The notes beneath the pieces were generated by a model. The model did not search any database and was not told the origin of the DNA. It was given only the letters and a program-made list of their open reading frames with translations. This document shows positions 6,822-14,657 of a stretch of 64,000 nucleotides of DNA, piece by piece. The DNA is taken from NCBI RefSeq assembly GCF_029223585.1, contig NZ_CP119424.1, positions 558,001 through 622,000 of the forward strand, written 5' to 3'. How positions within the stretch are numbered: the first letter of the stretch is position 1; each line of letters starts with the position of its first letter. The position numbers and the translations under genes are program-made. Source of the DNA: Photobacterium sp. DA100. GTDB taxonomy: Bacteria; Pseudomonadota; Gammaproteobacteria; Enterobacterales; Vibrionaceae.

Positions 6822-9107
6822 ATGAGCAATAAACTCTTTACCCTAGCGCCTATCGCAGTGGCGTTGATATTAGCTGGTTGTAATTCCTCATCAAACTCAA
6901 GTGATGGCAAAGACGACCTAGTACAACCGATAGTACAATCCCGTGTACATGATATTTTAGAAGTGGATGGTTACCAATTCCGTGATGCCAACGGCGATGG
7001 TGAACTGGCACCGTATGAAGATTGGCGCCTTACTTCTGAGGAGCGTGCCGCTGATTTGGTTAGCCGGATGACGCTTGAAGAGAAAGTCGGGATGATGCTG
7101 ATCGATACGCTGAATGCTGAAGCATACGGGTATATTGGCACAAAGCATCAAGATTTCGTTAACCGCCAGAAGATGAATCGCTTTATCTTCCGAAATAATA
7201 TTCTGACCCAGGAAGAAATTGACGCACTCACTGATGAGGAGCGCCAAGATGGGGGGGCTGCTGGGGGACCTGGTGGGCCGAACTACGTGATTAGCCCGAG
7301 AGAAGCAGCTCAGTATATGAATACTGTGCAGGAACTTACGGAGCGAACGCGGTTGGGTATTCCTGCACTATTTAAATCGAATGCACGTAACCATATAGAT
7401 CCGAATGCCAAAGCCGGTATCAATGTTGATTCAGGGGCATTTACCGGCTGGCCGAAAGAAGGCGGTTTGGCTGCTACAGGGGATATGGAGCTGATTGCCG
7501 AGTTTGGTGAGGTAATGCGTGCTGAATGGAATGCGATTGGTCTGCGTGGTATGTATGGTTACATGGCCGATTTGGCGACAGAGCCGCGCTGGTACCGTGT
7601 TCACGAAACCTTTAGCTCGGATGCAGACTTGACGTCGGATATTATCCAAATTCTTGTGGATAATTTGCAGGGCGAAGAGGTTGGATCAGACAGTATAGTC
7701 CTGACGATGAAACACTTCCCTGGCGGCGGCCCGCAGTTCTTGGGCTCGGATCCTCACTATTTTGCCGGCCAACACCAAAGCTATCCGGCGGGTAAGTTCG
7801 ATTACCACCTCAAGCCATTCATTACTGCAATTGATGCAGGGGTCGCTGCGATCATGCCTTACTACGGTATCGTGGGTGGCGGTGACTGGTCGATAAATAT
7901 CCCTGACAACGAAACAAACCTCGATGTGGGTAATGGCCAACTGCTTGGGGAGCTTCTTCATCCACGAGATCACGATACTCTACGCGTAGCCAACAATGAT
8001 TATTCGACGGAAGTCGGCCAACCGGCTGGTAATGTGGGGGTTGCTTTCTCCAAAGGGATTTTGGACGATCTTTTGCGTAAGAAGCTCGGTTTCAGCGGTG
8101 TAATTAACTCGGATACAGGGATCATCAATGATCCAAATAACCCGCACACAGATTATGAAATGATGCATAACAACCGTGCTTGGGGACTGCAAGACAAGAA
8201 CAAAACTGAGCAATTCGTGATTGCGATTGAGGCGGGTACCGATGTGTTCTCTGGCTTTAACCGTAATGATGAAATCCGGACTGTTGTTGAACAAGGTTTG
8301 GTTTCAGAAGAGCGTATTGACGAGTCGGTAAAACGCCTGCTTAAAGTACAATTTGATTTGGGGCTATTTGAAAACGCCTACGTCGATGCCGACAAAGCGA
8401 ATGAAATTGTAGGTAACGCAGAGTTCCAAGAAAAGGCGCAGTTAGCTCAACGTAAAGCCGTCGTGTTACTTGATAACCAAGATCAAACACTGCCGTTGCG
8501 TTCTAACACCAGCCTATTCACTATGGGTATGGATGGTGATATAGCCAAAGAATACGGCTTCGACGTGACCGTGGGTGATGACGATGACGGTAACAAGGTC
8601 GCTGATGCAACAGGAAAAGATCATGCGTTGATCCGCGTCCGTGTTGATAATATCCCTGCTGTCATTTCAGGAGATATTCCAAACAACCGAGCTTTAGTCT
8701 TCGGTGGTGCAGATTTCGATGAGTTGTCAGTTCTTGATTTCACCAGCATGGCAAATGACATTAAAGGTGAGGGTAGCTCTTGGGTTGTCACACCTTCATT
8801 GGAAGATATTCAAGCTGTCATGGATGAAGTGGGTCCAGAAAACACAGTGCTTTCTATCTACTTCCGCCAACCATATGTGCTTGATAATGAAAGTCGATTA
8901 AGGGAAGCCGGTGCTACTTTAGCGACCTTCGGCTCAGATGACCGCGCGGTGATGGATGTTGTTAGCGGTAAGTTTAACCCGCAAGGTAAACTGCCGTTTG
9001 CACTGGCGAATAGTGCAGAGGCGATTATCAGACAAGACTCAGATGATCCATCTTATAAAGACGGTGATACGCTATATCCACTTGGCCATGGCTTGAGCTA
9101 TAAATAA
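6822..9107 (+). CDS. Glycoside hydrolase family 3 lipoprotein
   Basis: 761 residues. A lipoprotein signal peptide ends in LILAGC (Cys20), so the enzyme is probably anchored to a membrane facing the periplasm or cell surface. The N-terminal GH3 TIM-barrel shows MTLEEKVGMML (about 81-91), KHFPGGG (about 297) and LGFSGVINSDTG, with Asp431 as the likely nucleophile. The C-terminal GH3 domain begins near RKAVVLLDNQDQTLPL and closes with GKLPFALANS and LYPLGHGLSY. GH3 enzymes are mainly beta-glucosidases or exo-glucanases; the substrate here is unknown. The operator before it and the uronate genes after it suggest it trims a glucuronate-containing glycan. Confidence 0.88.
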   Translation: MSNKLFTLAPIAVALILAGCNSSSNSSDGKDDLVQPIVQSRVHDILEVDGYQFRDANGDGELAPYEDWRLTSEERAADLVSRMTLEEKVGMMLIDTLNAEAYGYIGTKHQDFVNRQKMNRFIFRNNILTQEEIDALTDEERQDGGAAGGPGGPNYVISPREAAQYMNTVQELTERTRLGIPALFKSNARNHIDPNAKAGINVDSGAFTGWPKEGGLAATGDMELIAEFGEVMRAEWNAIGLRGMYGYMADLATEPRWYRVHETFSSDADLTSDIIQILVDNLQGEEVGSDSIVLTMKHFPGGGPQFLGSDPHYFAGQHQSYPAGKFDYHLKPFITAIDAGVAAIMPYYGIVGGGDWSINIPDNETNLDVGNGQLLGELLHPRDHDTLRVANNDYSTEVGQPAGNVGVAFSKGILDDLLRKKLGFSGVINSDTGIINDPNNPHTDYEMMHNNRAWGLQDKNKTEQFVIAIEAGTDVFSGFNRNDEIRTVVEQGLVSEERIDESVKRLLKVQFDLGLFENAYVDADKANEIVGNAEFQEKAQLAQRKAVVLLDNQDQTLPLRSNTSLFTMGMDGDIAKEYGFDVTVGDDDDGNKVADATGKDHALIRVRVDNIPAVISGDIPNNRALVFGGADFDELSVLDFTSMANDIKGEGSSWVVTPSLEDIQAVMDEVGPENTVLSIYFRQPYVLDNESRLREAGATLATFGSDDRAVMDVVSGKFNPQGKLPFALANSAEAIIRQDSDDPSYKDGDTLYPLGHGLSYK

Positions 9108-9135
9108 CATCGAACGAGTAACTAAAGTGGTTGAG

Positions 9136-9164
9136 GAGCCTGATTAATATCAGGCTCTTTTTTT
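9136..9164 (+). terminator. Rho-independent terminator of GH3 gene
   Basis: GAGCCTGAT-TAAT-ATCAGGCTC nine-pair stem followed by a T-rich run, 29 bases after the GH3 stop. Confidence 0.9.
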
Positions 9165-9190
9165 GATCTTGGTCTACTAATGAAATGAAA

Positions 9191-9202
9191 TTGGTCAACC
9201 AC
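9191..9202. promoter_or_regulatory. UxuR-type operator upstream of yhcH
   Basis: TTGGTCAACCAC, 11 of 12 positions symmetric and preceded by AAA, as in the other sites of the cluster. It lies between the GH3 terminator and the yhcH start. Confidence 0.65.
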
Positions 9203-9258
9203 TTCGTGTTGCTGGTATATAATGTATTCACATAATAAATTAGTTGCTCGAGGTATAC

Positions 9259-9741
9259 GTGTACAGAGGTAATTTGTGCTCTCTGGAAAGCTATCGCCAT
9301 ATTCCATATCCGTTGATCGAACTAATCCAAGTGGTGAAGCGAAAGATTCAATCAAATAGCAATGTAGGCACCTATTCCGTGATTGGTGATGATGTTTTCT
9401 ATTTTATTGTCGACGATAAGACAAAGCATTTTTCAGAAACAAAGTCAGAAATTCACCAACGATATATTGATGTCCAAATTGTAATGGAAGGGGAAGAAAT
9501 GTACGGCTATAGCCAAAGCCCCTTTAATTCAATCGATGAAGATTTCATTGCAGATAAAGATGTAGCATTTAGTAAAGATATTGTCGATGAGCAGTTTGCT
9601 ACTTTGTATAAAGATGATTTTATTATTTTCAATACTGAACAACCTCATCGTCCATTAGTCGCTACCTCTGAGCCTGCAAGTGTTAAGAAAGCAGTAATTA
9701 AAGTCAGTAAAGAATACTTAATTAATGACGCAGAGGTTTGA
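9259..9741 (+). CDS. YhcH/YjgK/YiaL (DUF386) family protein
   Basis: 160 residues. I start at GTG 9259 because GAGG lies five bases upstream and the family begins (M)-x-x-GNL-x-x-LESY, here YRGNLCSLESYRHIP; the longer TTG frame at 9244 adds five unsupported residues. The body has the family features HQRYIDVQIVMEGEEMYGYSQ and FIIFNTEQPHRPLVA with conserved Glu/His that bind a metal in this cupin-like fold. Members occur beside sialic acid and uronate genes and are thought to act as sugar anomerases or isomerases; the exact role here is inferred from the operator and neighbours. Its stop abuts the next gene. Confidence 0.8.
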   Translation: MYRGNLCSLESYRHIPYPLIELIQVVKRKIQSNSNVGTYSVIGDDVFYFIVDDKTKHFSETKSEIHQRYIDVQIVMEGEEMYGYSQSPFNSIDEDFIADKDVAFSKDIVDEQFATLYKDDFIIFNTEQPHRPLVATSEPASVKKAVIKVSKEYLINDAEV

Positions 9742-10134
9742 ATGAATACTTATATGAATATGTTGGAGTGGGAAGACAGTGCTATCCCACACCGGTTGTG
9801 GGTCGAAAGGCTGGATAATGGTCGGACTCGTCTGTGCATGAAGATCGTGAAAGATGTTGAGCCCGAGATGCTCTACCTTGAACTTCCTGTATCGCAAGAA
9901 AAGGTGATGGGGGCATGGCAAGGAAGGGCGGCTGCGGTATCTGATGCGTATGATGATGGCTGTTTATATTCTCAAGTTCGTAGCTTGTTTAATCTCGACA
10001 ATGGTTGTGTTGTCTGGACTGTTAACCATATTCAGCTCGCAGATAAGCAAAAGATGTCAGCGGACAAATTAGCCTTTATTCCAGGCATGACTCACGATCA
10101 GGGCTTGTTGAAGGCCATTTTAGAAACGGCTTAA
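9742..10134 (+). CDS. Unrecognised 130-residue protein in the uronate regulon
   Basis: The ATG follows the yhcH stop codon directly, so the two are co-transcribed and probably translationally coupled. The product is soluble, slightly acidic, without signal peptide or membrane segment. Notable stretches are LEWEDSAIPHRLWVERLDNG, EMLYLELPVS and CVVWTVNHIQLADKQ; the alternating pattern suggests a mainly beta fold. No cupin H-x-H motif is seen, so it is not an obvious KdgF. I do not recognise the family. Location argues for a part in uronate or oligosaccharide handling. Confidence 0.75.
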   Translation: MNTYMNMLEWEDSAIPHRLWVERLDNGRTRLCMKIVKDVEPEMLYLELPVSQEKVMGAWQGRAAAVSDAYDDGCLYSQVRSLFNLDNGCVVWTVNHIQLADKQKMSADKLAFIPGMTHDQGLLKAILETA

Positions 10135-10208
10135 CTGAAAGATCTCTACATTTTATATTTCTACTCTTGTGTGTTAGTAAACCTAAAGCTATTTAAATTA
10201 TTAAAAAT

Positions 10209-10246
10209 AAAGCACATCATAATTAAAGATGATGTGCTTTTTATTT
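10209..10246. terminator. Terminator between yhcH unit and ygjV
   Basis: Twelve-pair stem AAAGCACATCAT / ATGATGTGCTTT with an eight-base loop and TTTATTTTT after it on the plus strand. It ends the yhcH unit and could also stop the convergent ygjV transcript. Confidence 0.88.
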
Positions 10247-10295
10247 TTAGGTGGATGTGTTTTATTGATAAAATGGCAAAAGAACAAATATAATT

Positions 10296-10796
10296 TTAAG
10301 CTGTCCGTCTTGAGGTAAGCATTCTTGATATAGTGTACAAGTTGACAATAATAAAGGTCGACTCCATTAGTGTTCCACCAATTGATCCCAGAAGTAAATT
10401 ATTCGCCAACCAACAAAAAGAATTGAACAAAATGAGTAAACGCAACTTTATCCCTTCAGTCTGGAATAACCCCCACGTTGCTACTGAGGCACCAAAAATG
10501 GTCAGCAATTCATAACTATGTTGCAAACTCGGCAAGCCCATTAGCCATAGCAGGGTAATAAAGAACCACATTACCTTGTTGGATTTGGTTTTGGTCGAAG
10601 CATAACTTCTTAGTGCACTGATCCCACAGCCAAACGCCGCAGTGAATGCCCCCATTAAAATAAAATGGCTGCATAATACAACTTGGAAAACTGTCAGGTG
10701 CAGGCGAAACCGGTTGCCGTTTTGATGGAGAAAAGCAGAAGCACCGACAAGAAAAGCAAATAAGCCAACACTCTGGGCGAAATTAAGTTCTAACAT
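10296..10796 (-). CDS. ygjV: YgjV-family inner membrane protein
   Basis: 166 residues with about five hydrophobic helices (for example QSVGLFAFLVGASAFL at 8-23 and a GCGISALRSY loop after the second helix), matching the YgjV inner-membrane family. In E. coli ygjV sits beside the uxaCA uronate genes, and here it is the last gene of the uronate cluster, so the association recurs. Its function is unknown; a role in transport or membrane adaptation during uronate growth is only a guess. It starts nine bases after the racemase-like gene and is probably co-transcribed with it. Confidence 0.78.
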   Translation of the reverse strand: MLELNFAQSVGLFAFLVGASAFLHQNGNRFRLHLTVFQVVLCSHFILMGAFTAAFGCGISALRSYASTKTKSNKVMWFFITLLWLMGLPSLQHSYELLTIFGASVATWGLFQTEGIKLRLLILFNSFCWLANNLLLGSIGGTLMESTFIIVNLYTISRMLTSRRTA

Positions 10797-10805
10797 GGTA
10801 AATCT

Positions 10806-11465
10806 CTACTTAGATCTCTTGAATTTGACCAGTTTGGACAGGTATCGGCAGCACAATGCTGGGCTCGATAAAACCGGTGGGGATGTGTGATGAACATATT
10901 CAACTGCCGGTGCCATTGAAGCTTGGGCAAGGACGATGGTCGCGCAGGAGTCACCAATTTGCTCAACATGCCTTGCGATGGCTTTGGCATACAGAATCGC
11001 ATCCCCCTTCGCGTAGTGCTGCCAGGCATTGGGAACCACGGTGAATGAAATCTCTGGAGATTGGTTAAGTTGCTTTGCACATTGATTGAGCAGGGCAATG
11101 GTAGGCTCTATCGTGCTTTCGAGAGCCGCGAGAACATGGATGTTACCCGTAAGTACCGCTTGTTCCGCCATAGGTCTATCAACACGAATGACCTGGCTAG
11201 CTATATCAGCCGTTTGCTCTGCAGCATCACCAATAGTTGAGCAGGTACAGATAATGATATCTGCGCCGTCTTGGGCTATTTGCTGTATTTGCTGCTGGAC
11301 GTGTTTGATGACACCCGGTGTCAGGCCATCTGTCATGGCTTGCTTGAGCAGCTCTTCGTTGACATGGTGGCTAATCGTAACGCTATGGTCGTCAAGGTAT
11401 TGGTTGATATAGGGGCGAAACAATATTTTGTTAGCCTCCAGCGTGTAGAGAAAAGCGATTTTCAT
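10806..11465 (-). CDS. Asp/Glu racemase-superfamily protein
   Basis: 219 residues starting MKIAFLYT; ATG 11465 is chosen over the TTG at 11474, with AAGGA nine bases before it. The family's first active-site region is present as IICTCSTIGD (Cys73 and Cys75), and the second as VLAQASMAPA. There the usual second catalytic Cys appears replaced by Ala or Ser, so ordinary two-base racemisation is doubtful. The position behind kdgA, separated by a hairpin terminator, suggests a sugar-acid or keto-acid substrate, but nothing in the sequence proves this. The last 12 residues are unusually basic. Confidence 0.7.
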   Translation of the reverse strand: MKIAFLYTLEANKILFRPYINQYLDDHSVTISHHVNEELLKQAMTDGLTPGVIKHVQQQIQQIAQDGADIIICTCSTIGDAAEQTADIASQVIRVDRPMAEQAVLTGNIHVLAALESTIEPTIALLNQCAKQLNQSPEISFTVVPNAWQHYAKGDAILYAKAIARHVEQIGDSCATIVLAQASMAPAVEYVHHTSPPVLSSPALCCRYLSKLVKFKRSK

Positions 11466-11494
11466 GAGATGCAATCCTTAGCAGAGATGAAAAA

Positions 11495-11530
11495 AGGAGA
11501 CGGAAAAAGAAAGGCTTCCCACGGGAAGCC
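11495..11530 (-). terminator. Terminator after kdgA
   Basis: On the minus strand GGCTTCC-CGTG-GGAAGCC is followed by TTTCTTTTT, a typical Rho-independent terminator 46 bases beyond the kdgA stop. Some read-through into the racemase-like gene and ygjV is possible. Confidence 0.82.
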
Positions 11531-11540
11531 TGACATTAAT

Positions 11541-11567
11541 ACCAAATTGACTAACAGTCAGTTTGGT
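11541..11567. repeat. Inverted repeat downstream of kdgA
   Basis: ACCAAATTGACT, AAC, AGTCAGTTTGGT: a twelve-pair stem with one wobble, nine bases past the kdgA stop. No T-run follows. The outer arms ACCAAA/TTTGGT are inverted relative to the UxuR operators, so it is more likely an RNA stem protecting the operon's 3' end. Confidence 0.6.
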
Positions 11568-11575
11568 TCTAGACA

Positions 11576-12202
11576 TTAGCCCACCAAGTCAGCGGCTTCA
11601 CGGGCAAGACGACCGATCTCGTCCCAGCGCCCTTCATTGATAAGCTTTTTATCTACCATCCAAGTACCGCCGCAGGCAAAGACACGATCTACTGCAAGGT
11701 AGTCATTGACGTTTTGGGCGTTGATGCCACCTGTTGGCATGAACTGGATTTGGGTGTAAGGCGCCAACAGAGATTTCACCATATTGATGCCGCCTGAAGC
11801 TTCTGCCGGGAAAAATTTTAGCGTTGTTACGCCCATTTCAATCGCTGCTTCTACTGCGCTTGGATTGTTCACCCCTGGGACAATTTCAATCCCTAGCTCT
11901 TGGCAAGCTTTGACGGTATTTGGGTTAAAGCCAGGAGAAACCACGAATGTTGCACCGGCTTCCTTGGCCGCAATGGCTTGCTCTCGGTTTAGTACCGTAC
12001 CCGCTCCAATCAACATCTCTGGCTGCGCTTCACGAAGCAGGCGAATGGCTTCAGCGGCTGCATCAGAACGGAAGGTAATTTCAGCAGCGGGCAGGCCGTT
12101 TTCAGCCAATGCTTTGCCCAGCGGGATAATATCTTCAGCGCGATCAATAGCGATCACTGGGATGATTTTAATTTGTGCAAGTTGTTGTGCCGTAGTGCTC
12201 AT
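11576..12202 (-). CDS. kdgA: KdgA/Eda, KDPG aldolase
   Basis: 208-residue class I aldolase cleaving 2-keto-3-deoxy-6-phosphogluconate to pyruvate and glyceraldehyde-3-phosphate, the last step of uronate breakdown. Visible family marks are PVIAI near the start, the catalytic Glu in AAEITFRS (about residue 41), GAGTV, SPGFNP, and the Schiff-base Lys in TLKFFPAEASGG (about 129), then MPTGGI. Length is normal. It lies 17 bases after kdgK in the same operon. It is also the Entner-Doudoroff aldolase, so this may be a regulon-specific copy. Confidence 0.95.
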   Translation of the reverse strand: MSTTAQQLAQIKIIPVIAIDRAEDIIPLGKALAENGLPAAEITFRSDAAAEAIRLLREAQPEMLIGAGTVLNREQAIAAKEAGATFVVSPGFNPNTVKACQELGIEIVPGVNNPSAVEAAIEMGVTTLKFFPAEASGGINMVKSLLAPYTQIQFMPTGGINAQNVNDYLAVDRVFACGGTWMVDKKLINEGRWDEIGRLAREAADLVG

Positions 12203-12219
12203 TGTTGAGTCTTCCTTAT

Positions 12220-13182
12220 TTAGTGCTCACAGAGAGCAGGTTCTTGTTTGTTAAATTGGATGTGCGCCATCGCTTGGGCTGGGATAATCGCGCCTTTGTG
12301 TTGAATAACAGTGCCAGCCAATAAATGGCCTTGCTCCGAACATTTCACCGGGGATTTTCCGTTTATTAGACCCGCCATGAAACCGGCGTTGAACGAGTCG
12401 CCGGCTGAGGTGGTATCGATCACTTGCTTAACCGGTGTGGTAGCGACAAATGTGCGGGTTTGGGCTGTGAAGTCCTCGTGGTAGTTACCCTTGGCACCCA
12501 TTTTTACAACCGCTTGGCGAACGCCTGCGGCTTTTAGTCTTTCCAAGGTCTCTTCTTCGTTGCTATCGCCCCACAGACTGGCTTCGTCGTCGTTGGTGAC
12601 AAGCGCCAAGGCCGTGAATGAAAACACCTGCTGGTAGCATTCACGGGCCTGTTCAGCTGATGCCCACAAGGCTGGACGGTAGTTGGTATCGAACAGGATC
12701 TCGACACCAGTGCTCGCCAGTAGCTGCAGCAGCCCAATAAGCTGCTGGCGGTCTTCTTTCGGCAGAATGGCAAGGCTGATCCCACTGAGGTATACCATGT
12801 CCATTTTGGTGAGATTATCTGCCACCTTAGTAAAATCAGGGTGCTGAAGCATATACCGGGCTGCCGATTGGTTGCGCCAATACAGGAAGGTACGCTCACC
12901 TTGATCATCTAGCTGGATCAAATACAGTCCAGGTTGGCGGGAACTATCTCGCAGTACCAAATCGGTACTAACACCTTCTTGATGCCAGCGGGCAATCATG
13001 CCATCACTGATAGCATCGCAGCCCAAGGCAGACACATAATTGATTTCAGCGGATTTGCCTGCCGTACGAGCCAGATAGACTGCTGTATTTAGGGAGTCAC
13101 CACCGTATGTTTGGTGCATGTCACCAAACGGCGCGCCATTGAGCTCAATCATGCACTCGCCGATAAGCGCTATGCGTTTCAT
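12220..13182 (-). CDS. kdgK: KdgK, 2-keto-3-deoxygluconate kinase
   Basis: 320-residue PfkB-family sugar kinase that phosphorylates KDG at O6 with ATP. It shows the N-terminal GECMIELNG and the [14 protein letters not shown] substrate-binding block, and the C-terminal PfkB signature [16 protein letters not shown] (about 253-268) with the catalytic Asp in AGD. Its ATG overlaps the stop of uxaC by four bases (ATGA), indicating translational coupling, and kdgA follows. Confidence 0.95.
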   Translation of the reverse strand: MKRIALIGECMIELNGAPFGDMHQTYGGDSLNTAVYLARTAGKSAEINYVSALGCDAISDGMIARWHQEGVSTDLVLRDSSRQPGLYLIQLDDQGERTFLYWRNQSAARYMLQHPDFTKVADNLTKMDMVYLSGISLAILPKEDRQQLIGLLQLLASTGVEILFDTNYRPALWASAEQARECYQQVFSFTALALVTNDDEASLWGDSNEEETLERLKAAGVRQAVVKMGAKGNYHEDFTAQTRTFVATTPVKQVIDTTSAGDSFNAGFMAGLINGKSPVKCSEQGHLLAGTVIQHKGAIIPAQAMAHIQFNKQEPALCEH

Positions 13183-14603
13183 GCTTGTTCTCCCGGTAGG
13201 GTGAAGTAGCGTTTGGCGTTGCTAAAACAGATGTCTTGGACCATTTTACCAAGCATGCTGATATCGTTAGGCACTTCACCGTTCTCTACCCACTGTCCCA
13301 TCATGTTGCACAGAATACGGCGGAAATACTCATGGCGGGTATAGGAGAGGAAACTACGGGAGTCAGTCAGCATACCAACGAATTGGCTCAGGAGGCCCAG
13401 CTGCGATAGTTGCTCCATCTGGCGCTGCATACCGTCTTTCTGGTCGTTGAACCACCAACCAGAGCCAAACTGGACTTTTCCTGCGATGCCGCCACCTTGG
13501 AAGTTACCAATCATGGTCGCCATCATCTCGTTGTCACGGGGATTTAGGCAATACAGAATAGTCTTAGGTAGTTCGTTGGTCAGATCCATGTCATCCAGCA
13601 GCGAAGCAAGCTGGAAGGCAAACGGGCGATCAGCGATGGAGTCAAAGCCGGCATCGGCACCGAGCAGTTTGAACATACGGGTACTATTGTTGCGCTGGGC
13701 ACCAATATGTAGCTGCATTACCCAGCCACGTTTGGCGTATTGCTTGCCAAGCCAAACCTGTACGGCCGTGCTGAATTGGTCGACTTCATCTTCAGTAAGC
13801 ACTTCACCCGCTAGGCGGCGGGTTAGCATCTTGTTAAGTTCTGTTTCGGCTGGTGCTTTGCCGTAGCGGACAATCTCGATACCGTGGTCAGCCGCGCGGC
13901 AACCATGGGCTGCGAAATGGTCAAGGCGGCGATCCAGCGCGGTGAGTAAATCGGCAAAAGAGGTGATCTCGATATCAGCCGCTTGCCCCAAAAGCTGCAT
14001 GTATTCAGCAAAGCCATCCAGCTCAATTTTGAAGGCGCGGTCTGGACGCCAGCTTGGTGCGACTTCGACATCGAAACTCTCGTCTTCGGCAATTGCTTTG
14101 TGGTATTCCAATGAATGGATAGGGTCATCGGTTGTTCCGGCCATCACCACATTCATCTGTCTCATGATGCCGCGTGCCGAAAATTCTGGGCTTGTTAGCT
14201 TTTCATTGCATTCGTGCCAGATATCTTCGGCAGTATCCGGTCCGAATAGTTTGCCGGTGATACCAAAAGGACGACGAAGCTCAAGGTGAGTCCAGTGGTA
14301 GAGTGGATTGCCAAGCGTTTGTGGAACGGTTTTGGCCCACGCCATGTATTTATCAAAATCAGAGGACTCTTTGCCGGTAATAAGCGCCTCTGGAATACCT
14401 GCAGAGCGCATGCCTCGCCATTTATAGTGATCGCCTTCTAGCCACATTTGACCGATGTTATCGAAGCGGCGGTTCTGCGCAACTTCCTGCGGATTCAGGT
14501 GGCAGTGGTAATCATAGATTGGCATGTCCTTGGCATAGTCATGGTAGAGCACGCGCGCAATTTCATTGGAAAGCAAGAAGTCGTCACAAAGAAAGTCTTT
14601 CAT
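13179..14603 (-). CDS. uxaC: UxaC, glucuronate (uronate) isomerase
   Basis: 474 residues. It isomerises D-glucuronate to D-fructuronate (family members also take galacturonate to tagaturonate). The family's amidohydrolase-like motifs are clear: [14 protein letters not shown] near the N terminus, [35 protein letters not shown], and [21 protein letters not shown] near the C terminus. Of two adjacent ATGs (14606, 14603) the second is better spaced from GGAG. The leader carries a strong hairpin (14621-14646). Confidence 0.95.
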   Translation of the reverse strand: MKDFLCDDFLLSNEIARVLYHDYAKDMPIYDYHCHLNPQEVAQNRRFDNIGQMWLEGDHYKWRGMRSAGIPEALITGKESSDFDKYMAWAKTVPQTLGNPLYHWTHLELRRPFGITGKLFGPDTAEDIWHECNEKLTSPEFSARGIMRQMNVVMAGTTDDPIHSLEYHKAIAEDESFDVEVAPSWRPDRAFKIELDGFAEYMQLLGQAADIEITSFADLLTALDRRLDHFAAHGCRAADHGIEIVRYGKAPAETELNKMLTRRLAGEVLTEDEVDQFSTAVQVWLGKQYAKRGWVMQLHIGAQRNNSTRMFKLLGADAGFDSIADRPFAFQLASLLDDMDLTNELPKTILYCLNPRDNEMMATMIGNFQGGGIAGKVQFGSGWWFNDQKDGMQRQMEQLSQLGLLSQFVGMLTDSRSFLSYTRHEYFRRILCNMMGQWVENGEVPNDISMLGKMVQDICFSNAKRYFTLPGEQA

Positions 14604-14620
14604 CATAAGCTCCAAAGTGA

Positions 14621-14646
14621 CACCGGGCGACAGCCATCGCCCGGTG
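14621..14646. repeat. Intercistronic hairpin uxuB-uxaC
   Basis: CACCGGGCG, eight-base loop, CGCCCGGTG: a perfect nine-pair GC-rich stem between the uxuB stop and the uxaC ribosome site, without a T-run. It probably tunes relative mRNA stability or expression inside the operon. Confidence 0.7.
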
Positions 14647-14657
14647 TCTAATATCGG

